This document shows positions 8,213-16,777 of a DNA stretch of 64,000 bases, piece after piece. Source of the DNA: CBDCKN01 sp965219035 (lineage in GTDB: Bacteria; Gemmatimonadota; Gemmatimonadetes; Longimicrobiales; Gaopeijiaceae). The DNA is taken from assembly GCA_965219035.1 (NCBI GenBank), contig CBDCMR010000001.1, positions 248,001 through 312,000 of the forward strand. The letters run 5' to 3'. Every line of letters starts with the position of its first letter. Positions within the stretch are counted from its first letter, which is position 1. Both the position numbers and the translations under genes were made by a program. The notes beneath the pieces are model-generated. The model did not search any database and was not told the origin of the DNA. It saw nothing but the letters and a program-made list of their open reading frames with translations.

Positions 8213-8407
8213 TGCGTCAGTAAGTCATTGTGTCCATTGGCTAATTGGCTTGGAAGCATCAGATAATGCCCCCAGAGTTGCCCCACAATCGTACCCGCAT
8301 CCAGCGATGGCCAGCAGCGTCCATTGCGATCCAGCATAGCGGAGCCATAGGAGTCTTGGCCCCGCTTGTTGCCAGCAGCTTGGGGACAGGGATGGGTCAC
8401 GCCCCTT

Positions 8408-8554
8408 CTACACCACCGCATGCCGGGGCGTTACCTGCTCGGGGATCTGACGACCCGCCTCGATCTCCGTTTGGCGAAGCTCCCAGGTCTTCTGAAGGTT
8501 CAACCAGAGTTGCGGTGTCGTCCCGAAATACCCGGCCAGCCGCAACGCCGTATC
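8408..8554 (-). pseudogene. HigA-type antitoxin, C-terminal fragment
   Basis: A minus-strand frame ending with TAG at 8408-8410 reads ALRLAGYFGTTPQLWLNLQ, then WELRQTEIEAG, then PRHAVV. This matches the C-terminus of HigA-family addiction-module antitoxins. The N-terminal helix-turn-helix and any toxin gene are absent. It abuts an integrase tail on the other strand, so the junction near 8550 is a recombination scar. Confidence 0.65.
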
Positions 8555-8655
8555 GTCGCACGGACCTGTTCGAGCGACGCCGCCGGTTCATGAACGACTG
8601 GGCCGCGTATCTGGCCGGTGAGAGCCGAGACCCGGAGGCAGGACCGGGCCGTTGA
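8551..8655 (+). pseudogene. integrase C-terminal tail (scar 1)
   Basis: The frame reads YRRTDLFERRRRFMNDWAAY, then LAGESRDP, to TGA 8653-8655. This resembles the end of P4-type integrases (tyrosine-containing YNRT..., ERR..., WADYL); compare the intact enzyme at 21351-22577. A similar tail is at 31726-31791. Only the last 34 codons survive, and the residue at the expected NRT position is changed. Confidence 0.5.
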
Positions 8656-9027
8656 TCCACCGCGCGGAACAAGTCAGCATATCGTGGAGCGGGTAGCCTT
8701 GGATGTAGACGCTTGCGCCAAGCATCCTCCACGTCCCGTACAAAGTCAATTAGACGCGCTCTGCCGTTGTGCCACGATCCCTCGTCAAGGCGGCAATACC
8801 ACTGATTCGGAGCGCGACGCGTCGTAGGTGCGTTCGGCGGCTTCTCAGCTTCGAACGGAATTGCATCCTTTATAGTGCCTCCGATTTCTCTGGACAGTAG
8901 TTTAGCCAACGTCCCGGGGTCCAACGGAGAGGAGGCACTGAATGTCTCGGAGATCGGAAGAGCAGGACCTGGCCAGCAGCCACGGAAGGTCGGAAGGTGG
9001 AGCGCACGGCGGAAGGCCGAGGTGGTG
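8656..9027. other. stretch without a supported gene
   Basis: A long minus-strand frame crosses this stretch and its HigA fragment, but its composition changes along its length and no motif or ribosome site supports it. I see no RNA gene or clear repeat. Confidence 0.4.
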
Positions 9028-9972
9028 TTACGGCTTGAGATAGTACCGATACGGATCGCCTGGTCCACCCTCACCACGACGCTCAACTAGCCCACGAGCT
9101 AGGAGACTCCTACAAGTGGGATTAACTTGCTGTTGGTAACCGTTAGGACCGAAAATCACTTCCGCGAGCTCCCTCTCGGTTAGGCTTGGCTGCTTCCCAA
9201 TCTCATCAAGTAATCGCCGGTCAATCGGAAACCGCGCTCCTGTTTCTTCGTGTGTCGTCGTCGCCCTTACTCCATCTGCCGCCACTGCATGGCCCGGCGA
9301 ATCAAGGTTTGCCCACGCGCGTGCTCTGCGAGGTCCTTTTGTAATCGAAGAGGGGGCTGAGAGCTGCTCTACAGGAACACCATCAACGTGATCTACTTTG
9401 TCGCTGCCCATGAGTGCCCCCAACAACTTGGCCTGCAGTGCGGGGACCGCGCGAAGGGCGGGTTCGTCGCCGGTATACCGTAGAGCGTGCATGGTGAGAG
9501 GCACACCGCCACGTTGGGCGGCATCGAGAACCCCCTTATAGCGACCCGTCCTCGATACAATCCCGTGCACAGCAGTAATACCGTTCGAGATCACGTAGGC
9601 GTCTAGGATGGCGGGGAGTCCGGCTTTCCACACAGAGTAGGTCTGGTCCATGCGGACGTTGTACTTCTCGATAACCTCGTCAGGACGGAGCAACCCGTAG
9701 CCGCCGCTCATGATCAGGAACCGAACGTCAGCCGGTGGATCAAGGAGCAGTCGCTTCGTGGCTTTCCCGTACAAGCCACCCGTGTACAGGGCGAGAGAGG
9801 TCAGTCGCTTCCCGCCGAACTTGTCCGCGTGTTCTGACTTGACTCGACTTCGAAGTTCGATCAAACCCTTCGCATCCGCGGGAGGAAGGTCGGCAAGTAC
9901 GGATCTCTGTTCGCCGAATATCTCCCGGTCGCCGTCCTTGGCGGAGCAGCACTGAACCAAAAACAACCTCAT
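9028..9972 (-). CDS. YaaA/DUF6884-like protein with a C-terminal winged helix
   Basis: The 314-residue protein starts MRLFLVQCCSAKDG. Motifs ALYTGGLYGKATKRLL (about 61-76) and FLIMSGGYGLLRPDEVI (about 85-101) are typical of the YaaA/DUF6884 group, some of whose members bind nucleic acid or nucleotides. The last 60 residues (ELAEVIFGPNGYQQQVNPTC, then LLARGLVERRG) look like a winged helix. ATG 9972 overlaps the stop of the GIY-YIG gene by 4 nt, so the two are probably co-translated. The pairing with a nuclease inside an integrative island suggests a defence or DNA-modification role, which is inference. Confidence 0.65.
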   Translation of the reverse strand: MRLFLVQCCSAKDGDREIFGEQRSVLADLPPADAKGLIELRSRVKSEHADKFGGKRLTSLALYTGGLYGKATKRLLLDPPADVRFLIMSGGYGLLRPDEVIEKYNVRMDQTYSVWKAGLPAILDAYVISNGITAVHGIVSRTGRYKGVLDAAQRGGVPLTMHALRYTGDEPALRAVPALQAKLLGALMGSDKVDHVDGVPVEQLSAPSSITKGPRRARAWANLDSPGHAVAADGVRATTTHEETGARFPIDRRLLDEIGKQPSLTERELAEVIFGPNGYQQQVNPTCRSLLARGLVERRGEGGPGDPYRYYLKP

Positions 9973-10682
9973 CGAGTGTGCCTCCAGAGCAGACCGAGGT
10001 CCGCGTCGTCAACTGGCTCGTGCTGAAGGTGCTGCACCTGCCACAGCCCAGAAGTCCGTATCCGCTCGTCGGGTGAGTGACGCCCAAGCCACCCAGTGGA
10101 TACAGCACAAGCCGAGCATTGCGCAAGTGTCCCAATCAACCGCCCCTCAAGTCCATCCGTACCCATCCGTTCCGCCTCGTCCGCGACGGGAACCCACGCG
10201 AAGGAGAAGCCCCCGCGAAGTAGGGCGGTCACCTTACCCTCGACCTCGCGCTCGATAACAACGTCCCGTCGGTGTGCACGTTCGTGTCGCTCCCGGCTGG
10301 CTGTGAGGTCAGTGTTCCACACGTCGAGGTACCCGATGTTCTGTTTGCATATCCACGCGCGCCCAAGGTTCTTGCGAAAGATGCTGCGGTCCCTTGGAGG
10401 GCTACGATCCGCCCTGATGTTCAGTTCCTTGTTCAGCATGTAGTGCTCCGAGATCCGCGACCGAAAGTTGCCGTTCCTGTGCGTTCCCACGCGCACAATG
10501 CGCTCGGCGCCCGTGTGTCCATCGTATTCACCCGCTTCGAAAAACAGGTAGATCCCGTCGCGGGGGAGGTCGCTACGGTCGAAGGGGTATGCGACACGTG
10601 GTAGGGCGCGTGCAGCCTCGTGTACCGCCTCGCACAGGTCATCGGTCATCGGCGATGGGCCGGAAAGCAGCTCGCGGCACAC
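9969..10682 (-). CDS. GIY-YIG-fold nuclease-like protein
   Basis: The product is 237 residues from ATG 10682; Met12 (10649) is an alternative start. After a short N-terminal helix it reads DGIYLFFEAGE, then IVRVGTHRNGNFRSRISEHY. This is the GIY ... (Y/V)xG ... R arrangement of a GIY-YIG nuclease: the Arg of FRSRIS would be catalytic, and a Glu further on the metal ligand. Basic helices (RDRSIFRKNLG, RERHERAHRRDVVIEREVEG) may contact DNA. It is the first gene of a two-gene minus-strand operon with the YaaA-like protein. It could cut foreign or modified DNA, but no such role is shown here. Confidence 0.65.
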   Translation of the reverse strand: MCRELLSGPSPMTDDLCEAVHEAARALPRVAYPFDRSDLPRDGIYLFFEAGEYDGHTGAERIVRVGTHRNGNFRSRISEHYMLNKELNIRADRSPPRDRSIFRKNLGRAWICKQNIGYLDVWNTDLTASRERHERAHRRDVVIEREVEGKVTALLRGGFSFAWVPVADEAERMGTDGLEGRLIGTLAQCSACAVSTGWLGRHSPDERIRTSGLWQVQHLQHEPVDDADLGLLWRHTR

Positions 10683-10808
10683 TTTTCGAGCTGCGAGGAA
10701 ATACGGCCGGGTGATGGGACGGAAACGGCCAACGCGAGCGCAGCGATTCTAGACGGAATAAGGAAGCCTCACTGGAGCACCGGCACGGATCCACGATACA
10801 ACGCCGCC

Positions 10809-11240
10809 TCAGTCGCGGGACAGCGGGCAGCTCACCATCCAGTTGATGCCGAAGCTGTCGGTGCACATGCCGAAGTAGGAGCCCCAGAACTGCTCGCTGA
10901 GCGGTATCGCCACGGAGCCGCCATCGGAGAGCTTGGCGCAGAGCGCGTCGCACTGCTCACGGGTCTCCGCCGTGATGGAGATCGAGAAGTTGTTGCCCAC
11001 TGCCGGCGCCGGGGCGAACTGCGTGGCGCGGTCGCTCCCCATGAGGACGCTCGATCCGATCGGCAACGACACGTGCATAATCCGCCCCTTCTCATCGTCC
11101 GGTACCGTCGGCATGGCGGGGGGCGCTTCCCCGAACGTCCCGATCGAATCGAACTCGCCGCCGAAGACGGAGCGGTAGAACTCGAATGCTTCGCGACAGT
11201 TGCCGTCAAAGGTGAGGTACGTATTGAGCGAGAGAGGCAT
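10809..11240 (-). CDS. PhnB-like VOC-fold protein (glyoxalase/demethylubiquinone methyltransferase-like)
   Basis: The 143-residue protein starts at ATG 11240, preceded by AAGGAG; upstream in-frame codons lack a ribosome site. MPLSLNTYLTFDGNCREAFE and FYRSVFGGEF open the first beta-alpha-beta unit. GRIMHVSLPIGSSVLMGSD and the ending FGMCTDSFGINWMV are typical of PhnB-like VOC proteins. These often have uncertain substrates; some bind fosfomycin-like or aromatic compounds. It stands alone between the nuclease pair and a truncated lipoprotein frame, and is probably passenger cargo. Confidence 0.85.
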   Translation of the reverse strand: MPLSLNTYLTFDGNCREAFEFYRSVFGGEFDSIGTFGEAPPAMPTVPDDEKGRIMHVSLPIGSSVLMGSDRATQFAPAPAVGNNFSISITAETREQCDALCAKLSDGGSVAIPLSEQFWGSYFGMCTDSFGINWMVSCPLSRD

Positions 11241-11317
11241 TCCGGGAAACTCCTTGGTCCTGAGTGTGAAAGGTTGGGTTCGCCAGGCAGAATACGCGGG
11301 AGCGCTTCGATAGGGCA

Positions 11318-11437
11318 ATGAGACGACTGTGGCCCGTGGCGGCCATCGCTACCGTCGCCAGCCTGGCGGCCACGGGAGCGGGCACCGGCTGCTATCCACG
11401 AGCCTCAGTTGCGACGGCGAGAGCATCAGTCCCCTGA
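11318..11437 (+). CDS. very short lipoprotein-signal ORF, probably truncated
   Basis: ATG 11318 begins a 39-residue peptide, MRRLWPVAAIATVASLAATG, followed by AGTGC. It has a good signal segment and a lipobox-like Cys25, and stops 14 residues later. It is likely the remnant of a lipoprotein gene whose body has been lost; the following 200 bases have no continuation. Confidence 0.35.
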   Translation: MRRLWPVAAIATVASLAATGAGTGCYPRASVATARASVP

Positions 11438-11654
11438 GCGCCGTTTCACCCTGCCACTTCTCACTCACACCATTCCACTCCTCGTTCCCGCGCCGCGATA
11501 TGGACGCGGCCACAGCCGCCTCCCGAACGAATGAACCGACCAGGCCGTTCCTTTCAGCGAGCTGAAGAAGACTAGGGAGCTGCCGGCGAAATCGCGAAGG
11601 AGCGAAGCGTGCCCGAGGGTGGATTGTCGATGGCCCCTGTCCTCTCTCATCGCG

Positions 11655-11682
11655 AACTGTCAGATGATTTCCGTCTCATATC
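11655..11682 (+). repeat. 28-bp dispersed repeat, copy 1
   Basis: AACTGTCAGATGATTTCC, then GTCTCATATC, is closely matched by 21325-21352 in the same orientation; weaker similarity goes on about 20 bp upstream. The other copy abuts the stop of the intact integrase, so this copy may mark the end of a lost integrase or an older attachment site. Confidence 0.4.
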
Positions 11683-11756
11683 CCCGTGCGGGCCTGCACT
11701 CGAGGTAACCTCAAGGACGCGCGCGGGCGCGTCCTTGCCCTGTTCCATTGCTCTCG

Positions 11757-12026
11757 TCATCGGTCTGCCTCCGTTCTGTTCGGTGAAGAATTCCGGGGCG
11801 CGTTGCCCCGGGGGGAGGGAACAGGGGCCACATGGGCCCGGCGGCAGACTTCGATGAACACGGGGACCTGGTAGGCCATCGCCAGCCTCGGGGATCGGCC
11901 AGGACGGAGCTGACGCACCGGGTTGGGATCTCCCACCGCTTGCCGACCGGGCGTGGATGTTCTCATGCCCGTGCGGTCGAAGGATGCATCCACTCGGGAT
12001 TCGAAGTGCTTCGTCAGCGTCTCCAT
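11757..12026 (-). CDS. small lambda-repressor-like DNA-binding protein (copy 2)
   Basis: The 89-residue product begins METLTKHFESRVDASFDRTG and continues GRQAVGDPNPVRQLRPGRSP. It is clearly homologous to the frameshifted gene at 6081. The helix-turn-helix-like region is intact here, but its C-terminal third diverges and may itself be out of frame. Downstream, a second frame starts MTRAMEQGKDAPAR, paralleling MTRTMVQEMEVP after copy 1. The duplicated block therefore includes sequence normally found ahead of trbI, yet no trb gene follows. Confidence 0.5.
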   Translation of the reverse strand: METLTKHFESRVDASFDRTGMRTSTPGRQAVGDPNPVRQLRPGRSPRLAMAYQVPVFIEVCRRAHVAPVPSPRGNAPRNSSPNRTEADR

Positions 12027-12186
12027 GGCAGTTGGGGTCGAGACCCGGCATGTGAGGACCCGCTATTCTTGCCACCAATGACTTTCCCCCTTCTAGCTCG
12101 ACTTCGCCGAGTGTTCACCTCTCATCATTTCATACGAGATGATCGTAAGCTAGTCGAGTGTCCTGAAGGGCAGGAGCCATAACGCC

Positions 12187-12332
12187 ATCGCAAACCCGGC
12201 CGATCATGCGAACATCAAACTGACGGCCGGAATCTATGTTCAAGCAGACCGGGACCCCAAAGATGTGGCCTTGCCAGTACAGGCGCACCCTCGAAAAACA
12301 CTCTGGCCGACAGGAGCCACTGCGGCGCCCTA
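12187..12332 (+). pseudogene. possible C-terminal scrap of a tyrosine recombinase
   Basis: A plus-strand frame reads DHANIKLTAGIYVQADRDP. This resembles the motif LGHASIKLTADTYGHL at the C-terminus of many site-specific recombinases. It has no start codon and no other catalytic residues. The match is short, so the call is tentative. Confidence 0.3.
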
Positions 12333-12364
12333 GGTGGTGGCCAGCGAGGCAGCCCACTGTTCCT

Positions 12365-13135
12365 TCATGGCGAAAAGCGTGCGGCCACGGCATTCCCGTG
12401 GGCGCGAACGCTGCGATCCTTAGAGTCTGTCCACGCCTTGAGGAGGCGCTTGTAAGAACAGGACACGAAGACGACTTCGTCTCCGGCGACGGCTACCGCA
12501 AAACGGTCGATCTCCTCCCGGTGCTGGGCCTTTGCACGCTCATCCACTGGCCTTCCGTTCGCCGGCCAGCGTTCTGGCTCCGCATAGACATAGAAGAGAA
12601 TGGGCGTGAGGCCACCATGCCTGTTCTCTCTGTGGACCTCGGTCCGGAGTGCGAAGGCATGCTTGAAGAGCTGCGCCGCGTCCAAATGGCCGAAGAGGTC
12701 CGACACGCTTTTAAGACTGTCGCGAACCCTTTCGTACCCGCTCATGTGTTCGCCCCAGACCCGCCGCCAGTAGGCATCGCTCAGCGGCGAGGTGTGTCGG
12801 GTACGGTACGGCTCGAACCGCTTAGACTCGATGCCGATGAGCGCGGAGGGCGTCCGCACGAGACAATCGAGAACGGGGTGCCGCCCGCCGCTCCACGGGA
12901 AGCGGAGCTCGGCTTCGAGCATCAGCGAAAGGGCTGGCCAGGTCTCGCTTCCACAGCCCGGCAGCTCCGGCAAATCTGACGCCCGCTGGAGAAAGAAACC
13001 GAAGGCGTTGGCGGCGAGGGCCGCAGAGGATTCCGGGCTATCGAACTTCCCAGTCGCAATTTCGTTGCCGGCGGCCGCGTCGAAGATCGCCTCGATTTGC
13101 GGCCCCGGCACGCCGGGTAGAAACCTTCCGGTCAT
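12365..13135 (-). CDS. PD-(D/E)XK-like protein, second gene of a twin nuclease operon
   Basis: Translation from ATG 13135 gives 256 residues; this ATG overlaps the stop of the upstream gene as ATGA. The core reads MLEAELRFPWSGGRHPVLDC, then LVRTPSALIGIESKRFEPY. The Asp of VLDC, ten residues on, Glu-Ser-Lys, fit the D-x(n)-E-x-K catalytic pattern, and the earlier Glu may complete the site. The C-terminal part (PILFYVYAEPERWP, EVVFVSCSYKRLL) looks like further strands of the same fold. Family unknown. It probably works with the adjacent nuclease-like protein on one DNA substrate. Confidence 0.6.
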   Translation of the reverse strand: MTGRFLPGVPGPQIEAIFDAAAGNEIATGKFDSPESSAALAANAFGFFLQRASDLPELPGCGSETWPALSLMLEAELRFPWSGGRHPVLDCLVRTPSALIGIESKRFEPYRTRHTSPLSDAYWRRVWGEHMSGYERVRDSLKSVSDLFGHLDAAQLFKHAFALRTEVHRENRHGGLTPILFYVYAEPERWPANGRPVDERAKAQHREEIDRFAVAVAGDEVVFVSCSYKRLLKAWTDSKDRSVRAHGNAVAARFSP

Positions 13136-13926
13136 TCCTCCTGCCCGTTCAGTTCGGGGCACACGGAGGTCAGGCCATCGAAGGCATCGCGAATTTTTCG
13201 ACCCGTATCGGTCAGTTCCGCCTGATCGCAGCGCGCCCAGACTTGGGCACCGCTGGAAAAGGGTAGGCGATCGAACCATTCGGGAAAGCCGCGCACATCA
13301 AGTGACATCGACAGTCCCTCGATCCTCGATCCGACGTCGAACCGCTTTAGAGCTTCACGCGCCGTGGACAGGCAATCCGGCAGGTTCGGTTCCCTACAGT
13401 AAGATGCCGGCGCCACGACGAGGAGCGTAACATCGCGGGCATCCATCACGGGGCAGTGCCGGATCGGCAGCCTGCTTCTGTGCAACCGGGAGAAGACATA
13501 GGCCGCGCCGTAGCGGAGAATCTGTCTCACTGCTGCGGAGGGACTGTCGCTTCCCCATTTCAGTTCGACGAGGTGCGCATGCCGGTCCGCTTCGTTCCAG
13601 TGCACAAGGTCGATGTTGTTGTGTCTGGTCCTGGAAGAGTCGCCGATCCCCGATGCGGTGGGACACTGATTGAACCATCCCGGCATGTGCCCGTTCTTGG
13701 CCAACATGGCGACGGCTTTCTCGAGCATCGTCTCCGAGCGTGCGTTATCGGGCCGAATGGTGGTTGCTTGCCGCAGTTGCCACAGCTTTCTGGAAGTGGA
13801 CGAGGGAGCGGGACAGTTGGCCTCCATTCGGCCAAAGATCGCGGCGATGTCATTCATGCCATCCGTCCCGCAGAAAAGGGTTCCTGCCATCCCTTCCTTC
13901 CCGGTCCAGCCCCGCGGATGGGTCAT
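13132..13926 (-). CDS. PD-(D/E)XK nuclease-like protein, first gene of a twin nuclease operon
   Basis: The 264-residue product has Met1 at 13926; Met13 and Met24 are other possible starts. The nuclease core is clear: TRHNNIDLVHWNEADRHAHL, then VELKWGSDSPSAAVRQILRY. Asp of NNIDLV and Glu-Leu-Lys of VELK are the expected metal-binding and catalytic residues, and the Gln-x-x-x-Tyr helix after it is typical of this superfamily. The C-terminus (AELTDTGRKIRDAFDGL) may be a small DNA-binding helix pair. It overlaps the second gene by 4 nt. No methylase or helicase lies nearby, so it is not an ordinary restriction-modification locus. Confidence 0.68.
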   Translation of the reverse strand: MTHPRGWTGKEGMAGTLFCGTDGMNDIAAIFGRMEANCPAPSSTSRKLWQLRQATTIRPDNARSETMLEKAVAMLAKNGHMPGWFNQCPTASGIGDSSRTRHNNIDLVHWNEADRHAHLVELKWGSDSPSAAVRQILRYGAAYVFSRLHRSRLPIRHCPVMDARDVTLLVVAPASYCREPNLPDCLSTAREALKRFDVGSRIEGLSMSLDVRGFPEWFDRLPFSSGAQVWARCDQAELTDTGRKIRDAFDGLTSVCPELNGQEE

Positions 13927-14600
13927 CGTCTGCTCGTGTTGGTCATGTCTCCTAGCTCGCCTGCGGCTGGCCGCGCGACAAAGCCGCGCTGGCCCACCGC
14001 ATGCGGGACGGCCATCGCCCGGAGTACGACCTTAAACTAGGAAATTCCGCACGAATTTGACCGTTCACGACATTCCTGAAACAGCGCGGCTAATCAGTTG
14101 GCCAACTCCGAGAATGGCCAACTCCGAGAAAGTCCCTCCGAGACAATCTGGTTATGCTCCTCAATGGAAAGTCCCTCACGTTCGCGCAACGCTGATTTGC
14201 ATGACGCCATGATTTCGTCTTCTTTCTTCAGGCGTTGCGTGTTTAATTTAATGGCTTCATCCCTTCGCCCTGAAAATATCAGTTCATCAAAACGTTCCCG
14301 GTGCCCCCTGAAGGATTCCTCGATTGCGTGATCTTCACATCGCACTGTCTCTAAGAAGATCCGCCGCTTATCCACGGTTTCAGTATCTGTTGATAGAACA
14401 GGGTTAACCCGGATCGAGGAGGCCATTCTCGCGGGCGCGGTCCCGATCCTGGAGAAGTACGGCGGTCTCCAGGCCGCCATGAAGCGCAGCGTGGCGCTGG
14501 AGAAACAGGCCCGACGGCAGGCCGCCCGCGCCTCAATCCGCCGCGGCAGCACATGGCGGACCGCGCGCCTCGCCGGGATGGTGTCCCGCTGACAGTTGAA
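13927..14600. other. degraded stretch with short protein scraps on both strands
   Basis: A minus-strand frame ending at 14094 (KRRIFLETVRCEDHAIEESF, then QRLKKEDEIMASCKSALRER) has a protein-like composition for about 100 codons and could be a gene fragment. A plus-strand frame at 14401-14592 (IEEAILAGAVPILEKYGGLQ) also looks like coding debris. I recognise neither. The IS256 element begins at its right edge. Confidence 0.35.
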
Positions 14601-15984
14601 GGTGGTGGCTCCGGAGAGTCTCCTTGTTAGCCTGCCTTTCTCATTTCGGCAACCGGTCCATGGTCGTCGAGGTAGGCCCTGAGCATCCAGAGCTGGTCGT
14701 AGCCGATGATCCTCCGGTAGCTCTTCTCGGTCTCCACGAACGAGGCCGCAGCCCAGCGCAAGGCCATCGCTCCGTTCTTCCAGTTGGTCACCCTGCGGGT
14801 CTTCTGTCTTACGCCCGAGTGGGTGCTGTCGATCAGGTTGGTCGAGCCCAGGCACTTCCTCAGCCGCGGCGGGAGGCCGAGCCGGTTTATGGTGAACATC
14901 TCGCTGAGGCCTTCGCGTAGGCTGGCCGAGGCCGAGGGGTGGTCGCGCTCGAGCCATCGGGCGAGCTGCTCGAGCTTCTGCTCGCCCTGCTTCGCGTCCA
15001 GCTTCATCGCCGCCCGGAACGCCGCCTTCACCTGAGGATGCTGATCCTTCGGCAGATGACCCAGCACGTTGCGGAGCTTGTGGTTGCGGCAGCGCTGGAT
15101 GGGGTGACGTTGGCCGAACACCTTCTCGATCGCCTTCCTGAGCGCTTTCGAGCCATCGATCACGAACAGCCGCCGCCTGCCCGGGTCCAGGCCGCGCTCG
15201 ACCAGATCCTCTAGGAGCGCGCTGGTCACCTCGGCGTTCTCACTCGCTCCTTCCCTCACGCCCAGCACGTGCTTCTTTCCGTCTGAGTCCACGCCTACCG
15301 CAGCAAGCACGTGGTGCGAGCCCATCTGGATCCCGTCCAGGTAGATCACCAGGAGGTCCCACGCATCCAGCCGGCGCTCCATCAGCTCCTTCAGCACGCG
15401 CTCCGAGGCCTCGACCGTCTCACGGCTCACCGCCGACTTGCTCACCCCGACCGTGTCGGCCATCTCACCGATCACACGGCCGTACTTCCGCGTGCTCACC
15501 CCCGCCATCAGGACCTCGAGCATCCGATCCGCCACGGCGCCCGGTCTCCGCATCGCTGCGTACGCCGGCACCTCGACCTCGCCACCCTCCCCGGCGCCCC
15601 GGCGCCTGAGCCGTGGCCGCTCCACACGCACCTTCCGGTCCGACAGGTAAACCACACCACCCTGCCGGCCATACCACACCGTGTCGTCTTCCGCTCGTGA
15701 CCGACCTGCCTGCTTCACGCCTGCCACACCCTCGGCGCTCATCTCCAGCACCGCTTCGATCGTCGCTCGTCCCATCACCTGGATGACTTCGTCGATCGCG
15801 ACCTCCGTCTGCTCCACGAGCTCAAGCATCGGAAGCAGAAACTGCCCCTCCCGCTTCAGGAACTCCCTGATCGCGCGCTTGTCCACCCGATCCCTTACCT
15901 CGTACGTTCTCTTCATCGTGGTGGCTCCGTGTTGGGGTTTTTGCCTACCCGAGCCTATCGGCCCGGGACCCCCGGAGCCACCAC
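14601..15984 (-). mobile_element. IS256-family insertion sequence
   Basis: Terminal segments GGTGGTGGCTCCGG (from 14601) and CCGGAGCCACCAC (15972-15984) form inverted repeats around one transposase gene. A further inverted match, AGTTGAAGG, lies outside on both sides (14593-14601; in the right flank near 16010-16020), so the exact ends are uncertain. No 8-9 bp target duplication is evident. Confidence 0.75.
14627..15916 (-). CDS. IS256-family (Mutator-type) transposase, apparently intact
   Basis: This is a 429-residue DDE transposase. The first catalytic Asp lies in LLVIYLDGIQMG. CRNHKLRNVLGHLPKDQ follows the second Asp region (LFVIDGSKALRKAI). The C-terminal LGSTNLIDSTHSGVRQKTRR and then WKNGAMALRW carry the conserved segment of the family. 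N-terminal regions with VERPRLRRRG and YAAMRRPGAVADRMLEVLMA, plus VSKSAVSRETVEASE (the helix-turn-helix), are all present. Full length and an unbroken frame suggest it may still be active. Confidence 0.93.
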   Translation of the reverse strand: MKRTYEVRDRVDKRAIREFLKREGQFLLPMLELVEQTEVAIDEVIQVMGRATIEAVLEMSAEGVAGVKQAGRSRAEDDTVWYGRQGGVVYLSDRKVRVERPRLRRRGAGEGGEVEVPAYAAMRRPGAVADRMLEVLMAGVSTRKYGRVIGEMADTVGVSKSAVSRETVEASERVLKELMERRLDAWDLLVIYLDGIQMGSHHVLAAVGVDSDGKKHVLGVREGASENAEVTSALLEDLVERGLDPGRRRLFVIDGSKALRKAIEKVFGQRHPIQRCRNHKLRNVLGHLPKDQHPQVKAAFRAAMKLDAKQGEQKLEQLARWLERDHPSASASLREGLSEMFTINRLGLPPRLRKCLGSTNLIDSTHSGVRQKTRRVTNWKNGAMALRWAAASFVETEKSYRRIIGYDQLWMLRAYLDDHGPVAEMRKAG

Positions 15985-16014
15985 TTTTCTTTCTCCCCTA
16001 TCAGGAACCTTCAA

Positions 16015-16728
16015 CTACGGTTGGGACAGCTTCCGAAATCCCACAGATACGCCGAGTCCCACTGTCCAGAAATTCGTCTCGCTCTGTTGGGGATCCAGGA
16101 CGACGTTTCCGTCGGGCTGGTCCTGGATATCTCCCTTGCGAAGGTAGCGTGCCTCGCCGTTCCCGTGGTATCGAGTGAACAGGTCGAACGAGACGGACGC
16201 CCTCTCGCCCGTCCAGACCCTGAGCTGTGCACCCGGCCCCACCGTCCACGCGAATGTGACATCGTCGAAGTTGGTCGATGACGCAAAGGGATCCCCGAAG
16301 TCGTTTTCTCCCTCAACAGATGAGGTCGTAGCAAAGTAGGCGAGCCCGATCGATGCGTTGGCGTACAGCCGCACCGCGCCGGAGCCGACCCCAACCTCCG
16401 GTCCGATGCCGAGAAGCAAGATGTTGTTCTCGGTGGTCAGATCTCCGGTAACCCGGCAAGGCTGGGTGATACAGATACGGATCGTTTCATTCCCATAGTT
16501 GATGAACCCGAGATCGAGCCGGAGGCTGAGGGTTTCGTTGTCATCCAAGGGGAGACGCCCGTGCGCACCCAGGCCAAAGCCGAAGTCGACGTTCTCGTCG
16601 AACTCCCCCACCGGTCCTGCGAAGAGAAGATGGCCACCGACGGATAAAGGGAACGTGTCGGGACCCTGCGCCTCCAGGGACGGCGGCCCGAAGGCAGCGA
16701 CGAGTATGAGCAGCAGATACGGGCGCAT
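16015..16728 (-). CDS. outer-membrane beta-barrel-like protein with signal peptide
   Basis: ATG 16728 begins MRPYLLLILVAAFGPPSLEA-Q, a signal peptide with a cleavage site near Ala-Gln. About 210 residues of alternating polar and hydrophobic strands follow (GGHLLFAGPVGEF, LSLRLDLGFINYGNE, VRLYANASIGLAYF) and it ends TVGLGVSVGFRKL, as in porin-like barrels. The frame is also open upstream and joins in frame to the truncated IS481 transposase (to 17028), which would give a chimera; the internal ATG with its signal peptide is the likely start. The IS fragment may supply transcription. Confidence 0.68.
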   Translation of the reverse strand: MRPYLLLILVAAFGPPSLEAQGPDTFPLSVGGHLLFAGPVGEFDENVDFGFGLGAHGRLPLDDNETLSLRLDLGFINYGNETIRICITQPCRVTGDLTTENNILLLGIGPEVGVGSGAVRLYANASIGLAYFATTSSVEGENDFGDPFASSTNFDDVTFAWTVGPGAQLRVWTGERASVSFDLFTRYHGNGEARYLRKGDIQDQPDGNVVLDPQQSETNFWTVGLGVSVGFRKLSQP

Positions 16729-16777
16729 GGCAGACCGGAGAGTAAGAGGGGAACACAGAAGACAGGGATTGGAAAGA

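Noticed and set aside
8397..9086. 229-codon minus-strand frame
   Set aside because: It covers the HigA scrap in a different frame and changes composition along its length; no start signal or domain supports it.
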